Positions 1 through 12,721 of a DNA stretch of 64,000 nucleotides are shown piece after piece; the first letter of the stretch is position 1, and each line of letters starts with the position of its first letter. The stretch spans positions 558,001-622,000 of the forward strand of contig BSDZ01000079.1 in NCBI GenBank assembly GCA_030268105.1, in the 5' to 3' direction. Below the pieces are notes generated by a model. It did not search any database and was not told where the DNA came from. It saw only the letters and a list, made by a program, of their open reading frames with translations. Both the position numbers and the translations under genes were made by a program. Origin of the DNA: Volvox africanus. Lineage: Eukaryota; Chlorophyta; Chlorophyceae; Chlamydomonadales; Volvocaceae.

Positions 1-3000
1 TTATTAACTCACTGTGAGCAATTGCGACTATTACGTTCATTCCTAATCCTCAAAACGCGATGTACGATGGACGGCCGGTACGGGCCGCAAGCATGCATCA
101 ATGTCGATTCCTGACTGTTTTCTGTCTAAAACTCAACATTTATTGGCATTCTTCATCATGACATTAAGCAGCAACGTTATTGGTTGCGCTTCGCAAGCAC
201 CCCATGTGTCAGCCGCTCGACAACTCATACTCACAGGACGATGAAACCTTAACATACAGTGATTCGAACAGCGAGCACTGCTGCTCCTATATTATATCTC
301 AAAGGCCCAGCCGGAGGATGCCGATGACAGTTGGCGCGGGATTACTCGTGCGCAACGGCGTTTTTTAATCACTTGTCCGGGTTTCTTACTTGAACTTCAC
401 GGAAATAGCTACTCATAATCGATGAGAATGGAACGGACGCGCCCTGACCTGTGATCCTTACATAACCTGAATTTCATGTCCAGCAAGGGAATGTACGGTA
501 GTTTGTTGTTCTAGCGCTGCCCTTCGCTAACAACCGGGAAAGGAAACCCAAAGACAGGAAAAACGAAATTGACGAGGGACCTTACACTGCAACGGGCCTT
601 ACACTACAAGAAGCGCGCTGGCAACCGCCTGTCAACGAAGTCACAAAGTCCCGCACATTAAAAAAACGAAAACCGACAGGAAACCGCCACCACGCCAAGG
701 AAACAACAAGCGACAAAAACATCGTGACCCCTAAACCCTTCCCAAACTTCATGGCAAACGCAGAGGGATAAGGGGGAGCGAGGGGGGGCCACAAGCCCAA
801 AAGGACATCGCCGCCCAGGCCGGCCACTAAAGGTTTTTAACCACATAGATGTAGGGTTTACCCCAAAACGCCAAGCAACGACCACCCGTGACATCTATCT
901 ATTCCCCTCTGCCCACCCCCAGCGCCAGGAACTTGAATACGCCAGCGGTGCTAGCCACCCATCGCAAACCTCCAACCCACACAGCGCCGTTCCAAGAAAC
1001 TTTTTGGCCAAAGTCCCGAAGATCCGCCAAGGCCAAATTAGGTGAGCGAAGGAGAAGGCGGAGACGAGCGAGGATGCTCACAAAAAGAGGGGTATACTAG
1101 GTCGCTCACAGCGAAGTGAGGGCTCTTTGACGTGAAAGCAGAATGTCTGAACTGGAGAGAGCACGAAGGAAAAGCTCAGGGCAGCTATACGACTGTCGTA
1201 CCAAATTCACTACATTCCTATCGTCAGTTGAATTATCGGTAGTTTCCTTATACTGCAATGAAGCTCGACATCGAAACACTTTATGGAAAACACCTTCAAG
1301 TTGACGAAGATACGCAACTACACATAGGCACATAGGGCAATTTGGGACAGTTTGGTACTCCCGTGTTACCCTTCCGTGCCCAGCGCGCCTTGAAGACCTC
1401 ACATAACATGATTCACACGGGTTCGTAAAAAAAGCACAAGCAGATTCACCACGGTCCACACCTTCCTCAGTGTGCTCGTCACAGAGCAGAAAGCCGAAGA
1501 ACCTGAGAGATATGGCGCACAACCTGATCAGCAAGAGCTCCGAAAGTGCAAGTGCATACCTCCAAACTCAGAGAACTGCAGAACGAGTCGTTCAGCTGAT
1601 AACCTCCGGAGCATCCGGCAGACCAGGTCGCTGGTCAGGGAAGCTAAGAAGAATTTGGGATGGATGACACATTTGGCCTGGCAGACGCGCCCTTCATCCA
1701 CTGATGTACCCGCTGCTGAGATCTAGACACTGAAAAGATACAAGCCTAGGAAGACCAGCAGTGTGTCGTACATGCATCATGGGAGCTTCCATCACCAAGG
1801 TAATGAATCTTCACCAGGGCACATCATGGCGACCGATCAAGTGCGACACCACTGCGCCACCAACCTCCTGTTGAATGGTGCTCCCAAAATAATGGCTGTG
1901 ATAACTAGGGTTCATGAACGTTGCAGCATAGTGCTTTGCACTCAGAAGCTTAGTACAACAAAACTTTGAAAAGAGAGTACGGATGGATGGAAGGTACATG
2001 GCAAAGGTCGCCCTCGTGCGAGGAAGGAGTCAAGCCCCGAGGGCTCCGGATCGCCCATAATCATCTCACACAGCAACATCATCGCTATCACTACCATTTA
2101 ATCATCAACATCACGGACCAGATCTTTGAAAACAACATTATCTTAAGGCAGGGATTTCATTAACCGATGTTTTATGAACCGGCGAACAGTGAGGCTATCA
2201 GTCACAGGTGCATCCACGGTTGCACTTGAGCAAACAACCCGTGATCGGGGATCGGGGATGTCAAGACATAGTAGTGAAAATCGTACATAGCATGTGCCGT
2301 ATCCAGCATGCTTTGCTCCATCGGTCGGGCGTTCTTTTGGGTCCAAATAAAAATTTATTTTGATTAGGCGAAGCACTTAGCACGTAGACACAGAGGCTCG
2401 CCTTGATTTCGATGGCTTTTAAGCCAATGTTCAAGTTATAATTGCACCGAGGATGGTCCTGCCTTTACATGGGCGACTCAGAGGGGATAGAGGCGCAGGA
2501 CGGCGCGAGGGTATCTGCTGGGGTTGCATGAGTTGGGCCCTGCCTATGAGCTTCGGAATAACGCAGAGATACCCCCTTTGTCCAAACAATGTACGTAGGG
2601 GTATTTCAGCTGTCCTGGAGATCAGCGCTATCTGGGCAGCAATTTCGCCAACCGGGACATCTGGGTGTCATGGGAAGGCCCCACGGCGCGATTTGCATGA
2701 GAGAAGTAGAGACCAATGCACTATTAGTCACCGTAATTACACACCCAATGTTCAGTTGGACCATCATCTATACATACATCTCCGGGATATAATTGCATCA
2801 TTTCATGTCCCGTCTCATGATATACGTGTAGGTCTTTCCTAAAATGCGGTTGAGGATAGCAGAAGCGGGTTGTTGTACGGTGAGTTTCGGGGCAGTCCAA
2901 ACTTCCTAGACGAGACGTTTTCCCACCCGTGATTATTAAGATTCTTAGTTAACTTTTCATTACGAGGTGGGTCTAATATCGGGTTGTCTCTTGCTTTGGC

Positions 3001-3560
3001 CTTGATATGTCAAAAAGAAGGCGTTACCTCAACCGCCAAGGAAGCCAGGCCGGTTTTCCCCCATTCCAGTAGTTGGCGCTTCCATAGGGACAATATTATT
3101 AAGTTTGAGTTGCGGATGCAAATTTGAGCGCCTTTGAGACGGTTAAGCATGACTTAGGGCCTTCGTTAAAATGTAAGGAAGAGACATCTCCTTGTGCCTG
3201 AGCAGCGAGGTTTCGTGCGACCTTTCCATGAAGGCCCTGTGAACCAAAATGGACATTACACTTTGTACCAGCTTTAGGTTTTTTGAGCTCGTTCAGGACT
3301 TAATGAATTTTTTGCAACGCCTCACAGATGAAGAAACCCGATATCAATCCGGCCAACCGTCTATTCGAAATATCGCGACTTTCGCTCGGCATCAGATGTC
3401 CCTGCTGCACGAGTGAGTACCACCTGCAGCCTCATTCGTAATCGACAGAGTACGGAATTACGGCCCTCGGCCCTCGTTCACTCGTTTTCTCGTCCAGCAC
3501 CAGGCGATGAAATAAATTATCTTTCTCACTTTTCGTATGACATTTTTCACATCCTGGCTT
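1..3560. other. Gene-poor stretch, nothing supported
   Basis: I see no recognisable protein, RNA gene or terminal-repeat element here. Open frames are short, overlap on both strands and show no family motif. About 540-1000 is strikingly poor in G on the plus strand (long A/C-rich runs), which produces spurious open frames on the minus strand. Confidence 0.5.
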
Positions 3561-3650
3561 TGTTGAAGTCAGCAAAGCGCCCGGCCCCTCGTAGGCCGTA
3601 TTACTTGCTCTGACATTCTTTCGTATATGAGTGTTGCTCACATTCCAACA
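3561..3650 (-). repeat. Left 90-bp LTR of inverted copia unit
   Basis: It reads TGTTGAAGTC to ATTCCAACA on the plus strand, so the LTR lies on the minus strand. It is followed at 3651 by a C run, the complement of the polypurine tract. It is nearly identical to 4633-4722 in inverse orientation. Confidence 0.75.
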
Positions 3651-3690
3651 CCCCCCCGTGAGTGACACTCCGTCAATCTTCACGGTCTCC

Positions 3691-4565
3691 CGATGACTGC
3701 CTCATAACCGGGTGGTTGGTCACAGTACACCTCCTCTTCCAGCTCTCCATTTAGAAACGCCGTGCGTACGTCCAAGTGTTGTACGCCATATCCCTTCTCT
3801 GACGCCATGGCTAGAAAGGAACGCACAGTGACTTGGTTGCATGTTGGTGCAAAAACCTCATCGAAATCAACGCCTTCCTTTTGCCTAAAGCCCTTAGCAA
3901 CGAACCGAGCTTTGTACCTTTCTATCTCTCCATCAGCATTCCGCTTCACAGCATTTTGTAGGGATCACATTCATACCAAGTGGCGGCTTGACAAGGTCCC
4001 ATGTATCATTGGTAGCGAGGGATGCAATTTCTTCATCCATAGCCTGCTGCCAGTGTACAGCCTCCTTGCTTGACATGGCCTCTTCATACGACGCGGGAAC
4101 TACAACATTCCGCAGTGCTGTAGCATGTGCATTGTACCGTGCAGGCAACTGTCCGCGGTTGTTACGCAATGGGTAGCGACGGGCAGGTGGGTTCTCATCA
4201 CCCCCTCCAATTGCGCCGTCAACATCCGCCAGTACCTCATCATTATTCATGCTCTCTTCACCGGATTCTTCAATCTCACTTTGCTCAAGAGCAGCCACTG
4301 GTGCCTCTTCGAACTGATTATTTTCTGCCGGAAATTCCGCTATGGGAATCTGGTCAACCGACTCAGACCCATTACTGTCACTGTCACATAGACGGCTCAC
4401 TTTCTTTACCGTTGTACGTTTCTCATCAAAAACCACATTCGAGCTCACAAGCACCTTGTCTCCGACCAAAACACGATATGCTTTGCTGCCACGTTCGTAA
4501 CCTACGAACACCCCCTTGATTGCAGTAGGTTCCAGTTGGGCGGCGGCAGGCAACAATATAACCGT
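3691..4565 (-). pseudogene. Ty1/copia pol fragment (integrase tail and RT start)
   Basis: Two overlapping minus-strand frames, 3933-4652 and 3680-3949, together match the end of a copia integrase, the acidic linker and the start of the reverse transcriptase. Visible landmarks are GVFVGYERGSKAYRV (integrase C-terminal region), an acidic stretch, SYEEAMSSKEAVHWQQAMDE and, after a frameshift near 3950, YKARFVAKGFRQKEGVDFDEVFAP followed by TAFLNGELEEEVY. The catalytic YVDD part of RT, RNase H, gag and most of the integrase are absent. The RT sequence joins the 3' end of the element directly near 3690. It is a dead fragment carried inside the inverted-LTR unit. Confidence 0.85.
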
Positions 4566-4632
4566 GACTCCCGTGACAACGGCAACGGTGGTGGAGACCG
4601 TGAAGCTCGACGGAGTGTCGCTCACGGGGGGG

Positions 4633-4722
4633 TGTTGGAATGTGAGCAACACTCATATACGAAAGAATGTCAGAGCAAGTAATACGGCCCACGAGGGGCC
4701 GGGCGCTTTGCTGACTTCAACA
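4633..4722 (+). repeat. Right 90-bp LTR of inverted copia unit
   Basis: It runs from TGTTGGAATG to GACTTCAACA and is preceded by a G run (polypurine tract) at 4626-4632. It is followed by GGCTT, which repeats the 5 bases left of 3561. Confidence 0.75.
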
Positions 4723-7700
4723 GGCTTGCCAGGTACATATCTAATCATTGATCTGTACTTATACATTGCTTTACTTGGGTATAGCTTCTTTTAGCGATAT
4801 GGTGGTTCATTTTGGCTCATTGGTTCATTTGAACCAGCATACCTCGAACAGGACACACTGAATTTTAAGTTAGGTTGACGCATAGTGAATATCCGGGGTG
4901 AAATACTCGGGCGCCAAACTATGGGTCCGTGTATTACGACGAACATGACTTCCGATACACATACCGTTACCAGCGGAATAACGCCGCAGTTACCCAACCA
5001 CCACGCAGAATCTCTGGTTCCTAGAGAGGGTCAGGTCGGTCCTTGCAGCCTATCATTCCAACACCATTACCCCATTCAGCTGTACAAGTATGGGCTGAAC
5101 AGCACCCAGCGCGCTGCTGTCATATTGCACAGGCAAATTATTGTTCCAGCCGTCATGCAGGCTATCGGCCTCTAGCGCTTGGTCTTCATGGGCCCTGTAA
5201 TCAACGACGCCGGCTGGCACTGCATGCCTACTTTGCTGTTTATCACCTCCGGTGGTAAAAGGATTTGCAGCAATAACGCCAGGACAGGCACTTGCGTAGT
5301 TGCTCCTACTCACTCCTAGCCCTTGCACTCTTCATGGCAATTCTGATAGGCAACTCAACACACGGCAGACCAGGACAGACCCAAACAAGCAGCCTCCGGC
5401 GACATATGCTCCGTGCGCGAGTCATGATGTGATGGGCGCAACGTAGTGGACGGGCGCAATGTGGTAACAGTAAAACCGGAGTTCCAGACCCTTTAGGATT
5501 ACTTGATGCTTGCTGCGGCCGTGCAGCCTTTTTAAGCCGCATACCCTATGTATGGGTTTAAGCCCCCGACTACCTCCTTGTACTATATCGTTAGGGTGGT
5601 TGTGCCTATATCCACCGGGTAATGCTGAATATACTATTGGGCAATGCAGCTCACGTTCAGAGTCGCGGCTTCGAATGCGCATCACGGCTGTGGATCCGAC
5701 GTGAATCCATCGCTGTCGATGGCGTCAGTTTTAAGTTAGTTACGCAGCATGTCTGGCGAAGACGGACGCCAGCAGCTGTTAAACTGGAGATAAAATGATG
5801 AGCTTCAAAGGCTCAATCCCAAAGCTCATAGCGCTGGGTAAGTCTACCGTAGACGAGCGTGTTGGGCGATGCCAGCATATTTGAACACTACGGTGGGTTC
5901 TCTGAATGAAGGTACCGGTGAACTAAACGCTGCGCTACCACAGCGTGTGCTTCTGATATACATGAGTATGTTGTCACGGGAAGTTAGGCACTCAGGACAA
6001 TCCAGATCGAGACGCGTCCATCCACTGAACCGAGCAGGACCGAGCAGGACCGAACCGAGCAGGACCGGCCACTTACGCGCCTGCCATCGACAAGAAGGAT
6101 TTCGTGTGGGGCTGTAGTTTATCCTTCAAGATATCGAGGATCTTGCAAAGTGCATCAGCTGCCCCAGAGGAGGGTATCAACGGGCCTCAGATGCGGTTAG
6201 GCACTTGGGTATAGATATCATTATGCTGCACTGTTTTTAGGTATTCAATTAGTATGACCCTCTGAATAGTTTTATATATTGGGCATCTTGATCTAAACAA
6301 AAAAAATCCTTATTGGCGGAATTGCAGGGTGTCTATCATGAGCAGTTATGCTCAGATATGTCAATGAACCGACGATCAGGGTGTCGGGCAGTTGCCAATA
6401 CGCTACGCCCTAACAGAAATCTGCGGCCGAATATTAACGCAATTCAAGGACAGACGCAAAGCAGATCTGCTCTGGACAGACGTAACAGCATAAGCATGCC
6501 ACTGAGGAACCCTTCATAACATTTAACACATACAGCCATAACAGATGGTTACCAAGCATGGTTTGTCTTACCACAGGTAACCACAATTACTTCGAATCCT
6601 TCAACTAACTAAAACCACCTTGCTGGTTGCTCGTCCTAACAAGGGTTCGCGGAGATCATGAGGGTTTATTAACTTGGTTGGTTAGCATATGCACTCGTAA
6701 TAAATTCTAACGGAGGGCAACCAATACCATTATTTGTATTCCGCGTAGGCAGGGTTTTCCTCCAACTTGGGCTATCAATTGCAGGAGTATATAATTTAGT
6801 ATATAGGCGCCAGCGTGCCAATCCTGATGTTCCACTACTAGGCTACGTCAATAGTGCACAATAAGCACGCGCATTGACCGTTGTAAAGGATAGCTCTCGC
6901 CACCTGTGGCCAACAGTGCGCTGCAGCGCTCTCCATAGCCAAGGAAATGCTATTGGCAATTCTAATCGCATTCTCGCCTCATGCAATTGGATGACCCGTG
7001 CGTGCTTATCGTCCTCACCGGGATTTCATTTTTGGAACGTGTTGTCGGGCGACGTCACATGAACCAACGGCGGCCAAGTGTGGAAGTGCAAAAAATGTAG
7101 CCCTGGGGTTGAGTCCCGACACGTCTTCCGATGTTGAACAAGCCATGGATTATGGGAAATTGAAAGCCGCTGTATCTATGAATTCCACTGCTGCTGCGTA
7201 GTACCCATCTTCTGTTTGCGCTCGGACGGTTGCATTTAGGGGTGAACTCCCGATGTCCTTGATGACAGCGGCGGACCTAAGCCTGCTGTGCCACATCATA
7301 ATTTCATCACAACATTATTTTTATACCTCTAGAACATGTCAAAAACCTGCAATAATCCCCTGTAAGTAATGCCAACCTCCATGGCGAGACGATGAAGACC
7401 AACCTAACATGAACGTCCCAGATATAATAAGAGTTTTACGGGTTTCTGAGATTATGTCTTTCGATTGGAAGCTTCAGATGGGAAAGGTGTTTGTTTGCTC
7501 GTACCGACTTCGGAGGCCTTTCAGAGCCGCACACTCAATGCATTCTAATTATCAGGGGTAAATAATTGGATGTGCTATACAAGGCTTAAATTTCTATATT
7601 TCAAAATTTCGCACAATTGCTGCGTCCGCCCTGTACGTTTCGTGGCACAAATAATTATAATTCTGTCTTCTGAATCATAGTTAAATCCTTAGATCCTTTA

Positions 7701-7744
7701 AAGGGGTTTTCTGGTCGCCGCCAGCGTCGCCACTTGACCACAAA
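4723..7744. other. Intergenic stretch, no supported gene
   Basis: No family motif, RNA gene or paired terminal repeats were seen. Open frames are short and conflicting. The only visible structure is the small tandem repeat at 6030-6066. The 5' untranslated region and promoter of the UMP kinase gene must lie at its right end, but no clear promoter element was recognised. Confidence 0.45.
6030..6066. repeat. Short tandem repeat, CGAGCAGGAC unit
   Basis: Three copies of a 10-base unit CGAGCAGGAC occur, the third separated from the second by four extra bases. Confidence 0.7.
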
Positions 7745-9344
7745 ATGCAATTTGTGTCTCGCCGCTTCGCAAGCAGCCTCGGCAAGGCTGGACAGCCATG
7801 CGTCCATGCGAGCATGCTCAACGCTATCCGGGATGTTCAATCGAGGCCACTTCGTACACTCCTAATGGCTTGCAGCAGTGCGCATTTGAACGGAGCCGCC
7901 GTTGCCGACCAATTGCACAAGCCTCACGCCAACGGATGCAGCAACGGAATTGAATTCCATAACAAGCCATTCATATACGGTCGCCCAATTATGAGCGACT
8001 TAGAGAATGGCAACAGCGACGGCCGTGTCAACACCTTCCGCACGCACCACGGCGCCAGCACCAGCAACGGCAGTGCCGCCCCGTTCAGTACCGCCGTTCC
8101 AATTCGGCCAAAGTATAAGTACCCACGGGTACTTCTGAAGATTAGCGGCGAGGCTCTGCAGGGCAAGCAGGGCTTTGGTGTCGACCCGGCGGTGCTCAAT
8201 CTGGTAGCGGAAGAGATTGCCCAGGCGCACAATGCAGGTCTGCAGCTGGCGGTGGTAGTTGGCGGCGGCAATTATTTCCGTGGCGCGACAGCACCAAAGG
8301 GAATGGATCGGGCACAGGCCGACTACGTGGGAATGCTGGCTACAGTCATGAACGCGCTGCTGCTGCAGGGCGCACTGGAGAACATGGGCGTCGAGACACG
8401 TGTCCAGACCGCCATTGAAATGCGCGAGGTTGCGGAACCGTACATTCGGCGCCGAGCCATCCGACACCTGGACGAGGGCCGCATCGTCATCTTTGGTGCG
8501 GGAACGGGCAATCCGTTCTTCACTACTGACACCGCAGCGGCGCTGCGTGCAGCAGAGATGAATGCTGACGTCTTCATGAAGGCTACCAAGGTTGATGGCG
8601 TGTACGACTGCGACCCAATGAAGCACCAGCATGCCAGGAAGTATGAGAAGGTGAGGCACAGGGACCTGAAAGAAAGGTTTTGGAATTGTATTGGGCGGTG
8701 ACCTTGTGTATGGAGGAGGGCCTCACACTTCGGGACATCGGGCCCAGGTGAGGCCGGGCTCTTGAGAGTGGCGGAATGGCGGACCGGGTCATTAAGTACG
8801 ATGCAATTCAAAGCGGTTTAACAGGGTGAGGTCTTGGCAGGCTTTCTAGAGCTGCCCCTGTCGGTTCTGAACCCTGCTACCTCCCCGTGTGGGTGCTGAT
8901 GCGCCGACGAGCCTGATGTGCCGATTGATCACAGGAATCCAGTTCCAGGCTGATCGATATTTCGCATGTGGACGCGCTAATGCTAATGCTAATGGACTTG
9001 GGGCATGAATGAATTTTCCTCCAGTCATCCAGCCCGCATCTGGATGCTGGGTCCGCTGGTTCCCAGCCCGCTCATGTCGTTAAACCCCACATACACTCTT
9101 GAAGCTCACTGTCCCGCCGTGCACCCTTACTGTATGCGATGCGCATGTCCTACAGCTGTCGTATCGGCAGGTCTCCCTTGACAACCTTCAGGTGATGGAC
9201 GAGACGGCCATCACTCTCTGCAAGGAGAACAATATCCCTGTGCTGGTGTTCAATGTCATGGAGCGGGGCAACGTTCTGCGCGCGGCTGCGGGCCATAACG
9301 TGGGCACCGTTGTGGACTCCTCGGAGGACTACAAGCGTAACTAA
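7745..9344 (+). CDS. pyrH: UMP kinase, PyrH type, probably plastid-targeted
   Basis: It encodes a bacterial-type uridylate kinase (amino acid kinase family) that phosphorylates UMP to UDP with ATP. Two exons are supported: 7745-8650 (phase 0, donor GTGAGG) and 9156-9344 (acceptor TCCTACAG). The join keeps the frame and restores the expected KYEK-LSYRQV segment, giving 364 residues. Landmarks are [13 protein letters not shown] near residue 125, [10 protein letters not shown] near 175, [14 protein letters not shown] near 195, [16 protein letters not shown] near 255 and, in exon 2, [21 protein letters not shown]. Residues 1 to about 120 have no counterpart in bacterial enzymes and are rich in Ser, Ala, Arg and Asn, fitting a chloroplast transit peptide plus linker; further small introns there cannot be excluded. 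The alternative acceptor at 9170 would drop five conserved residues. Plant plastids carry the same enzyme type; the location is inferred. Confidence 0.93.
8651..9155 (+). other. Intron of the UMP kinase gene
   Basis: A 505-bp spliceosomal intron begins GTGAGG after a complete codon and ends CTACAG. It contains stops in all forward frames and a short GCTAAT triplicate near 8984-8998. Confidence 0.8.
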
Positions 9345-10348
9345 TGTGGACAGTGTATTTGAGGCCGGGCTGCACACATTAAGACGGATAGTTCATTTGG
9401 GACTGAGGGCAGTCGCACATGGAATTTACCGTGTATTGGACAGTGGATTGCTGCCGGCGGCCTCTAGTAGGCAATTCGAATGTCAGTACAGGGCGTGGCT
9501 GCACCGTTGCTAAGCTGCGTAGCAAGGATGTTTGGTGGCCGGGTGATTGGCAGAACGTTAAGGGTTTACCTCGCTGTGGAAGCGAAGTGAACTGTTTATG
9601 GAGACACCTAGGAACCGATAGAAGAGTGCGAGATTGAAAGGTTTCCCAACATACATAGATAGTTCATGTGTATGTTGAGGCGATGAGCACGAACTTGGGC
9701 GCTGTTTTTACCGACGTACTGCCACTTCTTCTGTGTTGTTTGGGTTGGGCTGTCTATTCCTCGGACTACCCCAGTCACGAAGTAATGGTTATTTTTCTGG
9801 TACTCATAATTTGTGGATGTCTAACCGTCCAGATGACCTTCGCTAAACGGTGCCCCCAACAGCGCCAAAGCATTTTGGTGCGGGGCTTGCTATCAGCAAT
9901 ATTGCTTTTTTAAGCAACGTTTTGCTGCCTGGGACTGGATCTTTGAACTTTATTACGCATAACCTGTTAAGTGTGCACTGCTTTGATGACGGCTGACGGC
10001 ACGTGAGTAATCCCCCGGTCCCTACATTTATAATTGCAGCCTGCTATCATTGGTCTACTAAGAAATTCTCAAGTATTATTATTCGTATAATGGAATACAC
10101 AAGTATGCCAAAATTTCCCGTTTATATAAACGCTCATTAAGTTTGTCAGCCAGATATCAACGGAGCGTGGAGCTTGTCTTTTAAAGTTTCACCTCTTCAC
10201 TTACACATTTGTGTTCAATTGCATTTTTACGATAGAATTGGTTGCTGACTCGTCGAACCTTTGGCGCTTCAATAAAAATCCTAATACCGGAGCATTGGTT
10301 GTATATCTCAGGCACACTAGGCGCTTTCCTATCCCTAACCTCCTGGAA
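9345..10348. other. Spacer between UMP kinase and carrier genes
   Basis: This holds the 3' end of the UMP kinase transcript and the 5' region of the carrier gene. A small open frame at 9668-9913 has a hydrophobic stretch, but no start context, motif or partner supports it as a gene. No polyadenylation signal was confidently identified. Confidence 0.4.
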
Positions 10349-12721
10349 ATGTCCGGTGGCGCAGTCTCTAACGCGGTCGTCGAGGGATGTTCAGGCGCCC
10401 TCGGCAGCGTAATTGCGTTGCTTGCAACATATCCACTCAAGGTAAAAGTTCGAGGACGCTATTCAGCTTGTGCAACTTCTCCTATCTTCAACTAAAACCC
10501 TACTTTCCGTTAGAATTGCCGAGACCTATTACGCAACTTTGACATTAGGAACTTTTGTGCAGACCATTTACACGCTTCAAGCTCTATCAACTGGAGGATC
10601 GTCTGTCTCCGAAGCCGAAGCGGACGTCAGCTCTCGGTTGCTTGCGGTAGCTCGTTTTCTTAAGCAATACAAGGTTTGTAATCGTCAGGTCTTGCTTTAC
10701 GTACACAAAATTGTAAGTCCATTCGCAAGCTATCTGCCAGTTATACAAAAGTTCGGGGTGCTTTGGGGAGAGTGATGAGCATGTGCCCAGCCCTTTTGGG
10801 TGCTGTTAACGGCACCAGGCAACACCCCGCTGGAGCTGGAGCAATCTCTGGAATTTGGCCATCGAAAACGTACTTGTGGAATCTAACATCATAGCTCATA
10901 TCAATGCTGGCTTTCCTACCTAAACAAACCCTTTCCATCTAAGCTTCCAAACAGTTTCCCTTACGCACCGCTATACGCGTGCGGTGCAGCAGCACACGAC
11001 AGAAGACTTCAAACCATGGTTTATACAGCGACATTCCTGTTGTCCACGTTATGTACCCGATGTTTCCCCAGTGCTCCCACCCCCAGTATAACACCCTGCC
11101 GATTGAAGCTTTCTCGCATCCCAACCCGGGCTTCTGCAGCTATCCACGCTCTATGCCGGACTTGGGCCCAACGTGGTCGAGTCAGCATTGTCCAGTGGCG
11201 TGTATTTTTTCTTTTACAGCAAGCTCCGCGAGCAAGCTGTTATTTTGTCAAAGCGTGGTTGCAGCGCTGCCGGGAACCGCAGCAAGGACATCGGTGTGAT
11301 TGCCTCCTTGCTGGTGGCCACCACCGCCGGCGCTTTAAACCAGCTCATCACCATGCCGGCATCTGTTGTGGCCACACGCATTCAGGTGCGGGAGGTGACC
11401 CAGGATCCGCCCGGGTGAATTCGCTGATGCCATGATGCGCATAGTCGTGCGCCGGTCCTGTTGGCTCGGGGCGAAGAAGAGAGGACTAGGCGGGTTGTCG
11501 TGCTCTGCAGCCAACGTCATGTGGTCTCGCGCATTTATGTATTGACGACACATATGTGGATCCTTGCCGAAGCCTATTCATCAATTGCGGTTTCCATCAC
11601 GTGGATGTAGTAGTGGATGGGGCCGAGCAGGCGGATGGGCGAGATCGGGCGGCTTTGGCTTTGCCATTGCCGCGCATCGCTAGCCCAAGGCGTAAAGGGT
11701 GGCTTAAAGGCTTCGCTTGCTTGCACGGCATTAAACGCGCTCACCTTCGGTGGTTATCGGTGGATGGGTTGACGTCTCGCCGCGCGGAGAGGGGCGAGGG
11801 AATGAACGTCAGGATGGGCAAGTGCGTTACCCGCTGACTCGGGTTTGACTGAAGTACGTCAGTAAGGGACTGAATCTCTAGTCTCATGCACTGTCTCACA
11901 CGAGCACATGCGCACACACGAACCTGTGTGTTTGTCCCTCTGTCGACACGGAATCCCCCTAGGGTCACCGCAGCCTGACGAAGCGGCCGCCCACAACCTG
12001 GGAGACCATCGCCTCTGTGTTCCGGGAGGACGGCCTGGCGGGCTTCTGGAAAGGACTGCTTCCCAGTATGATTCTGCTGGCCAACCCGGCAGTGCAGTAC
12101 ATGCTGTTTGAAAAAATAAAGGCGCTGCTCAAATACTGGAAGGCGCAGCGCCTAGCGCAGGCGGAGAAGATGTCTGATGAGGCGGCGGCGGCGGCCGCTG
12201 CCACCGCAGCCAGTGCACAACAGCAACATGATCAGAAGGAGCTGCCGCGGCGCTGTTCAGCAGACAGCGATGAGGCGATGGAAGCGGCGACGGCCGCATC
12301 CAAAGCGGCTGCGGGGCAGCGGCAAGCCGCTGGCAGGGCCCCCCCCAGCAGCGGCTCAGTGGAGCTGTCGGCGGGTGAGGTGTTCCTGGCGGGGGCTCTA
12401 GCTAAGATCGGTGCCACAGTGGCCACTTACCCGCTGATCGTGGTCAAGGCACGTCTGCAGGCTTCGTCGTCTGCGGCTAGCAACAGCAGTGGCGGGACGG
12501 CGTACCGTGCATCAACCTGGGGCGTCGTGGCGGATACGGCGCGCCATGAGGGCATGGGTGGTTTTTTTAAGGGCCTACGAGCCAAAATTTTACAGACCGC
12601 ACTGAACGCGGCCCTGATGCTGATGCTGAAGGAGCAGTTGCACGGAGTGACGAAGACCGCGCTAACGTGCCTGACCTCGGGGCCAGCTGGAGCTGCTCCG
12701 GCGCCCGCTGCTGCTGGTTGA
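10349..12721 (+). CDS. Mitochondrial-carrier-family transporter, peroxisomal ATP carrier-like
   Basis: A solute carrier built from three repeats of two membrane helices, read from four exons: 10349-10441, 10563-10673, 11140-11414 and 11974-12721, about 408 residues. Donors are GTAAAA, GTTTGT and GTGAAT; acceptors are TGTGCAG, TTCTGCAG and CACCGCAG. Repeat 1 starts MSGGAVSNAVVEGCSGALGS and has ATYPLK-TIYTLQAL across intron 1. Repeat 2 has LYAGLGPNVVESALSSGVYF, then ITMPASVVATRIQ. Repeat 3 has TVATYPLIVVKARLQ, a classical carrier signature, and GFFKGLRAKILQTALNAALM. This arrangement resembles peroxisomal adenine nucleotide carriers (PMP34/PNC type), which exchange ATP for AMP, but substrate cannot be read from sequence. 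Before repeat 3 there is an Ala/Gln/Ser-rich low-complexity insert (about 12177-12350), unusual for the family. The 11385 donor was rejected because it breaks the frame into exon 4. Confidence 0.85.

Larger units (their letters stand above)
3561..4722 (-). mobile_element. Copia-derived insertion with inverted LTRs and TSD
   Basis: A 1162-bp insertion is bounded by two 90-bp LTR-like sequences in opposite orientation (3561-3650 minus, 4633-4722 plus) and flanked by the 5-bp direct repeat GGCTT at 3556-3560 and 4723-4727. Each LTR begins TGTTGGAATG and ends GACTTCAACA, with its U3 side inward next to a run of seven G (C on the left) that looks like a polypurine tract; the inverted homology extends roughly 30 bp further inward. 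The interior carries a minus-strand fragment of copia integrase C-terminus and reverse transcriptase. Both outer ends are therefore U5 ends, unlike a normal element. A self-integration product that was then inserted is one explanation; a DNA-transposon-like derivative that captured copia sequence is another. Confidence 0.75.

Noticed and set aside
1106..1534. Minus-strand open frame of 142 codons
   Set aside because: Composition is irregular and Cys/Arg-rich without a domain pattern; opposite-strand frames overlap it.
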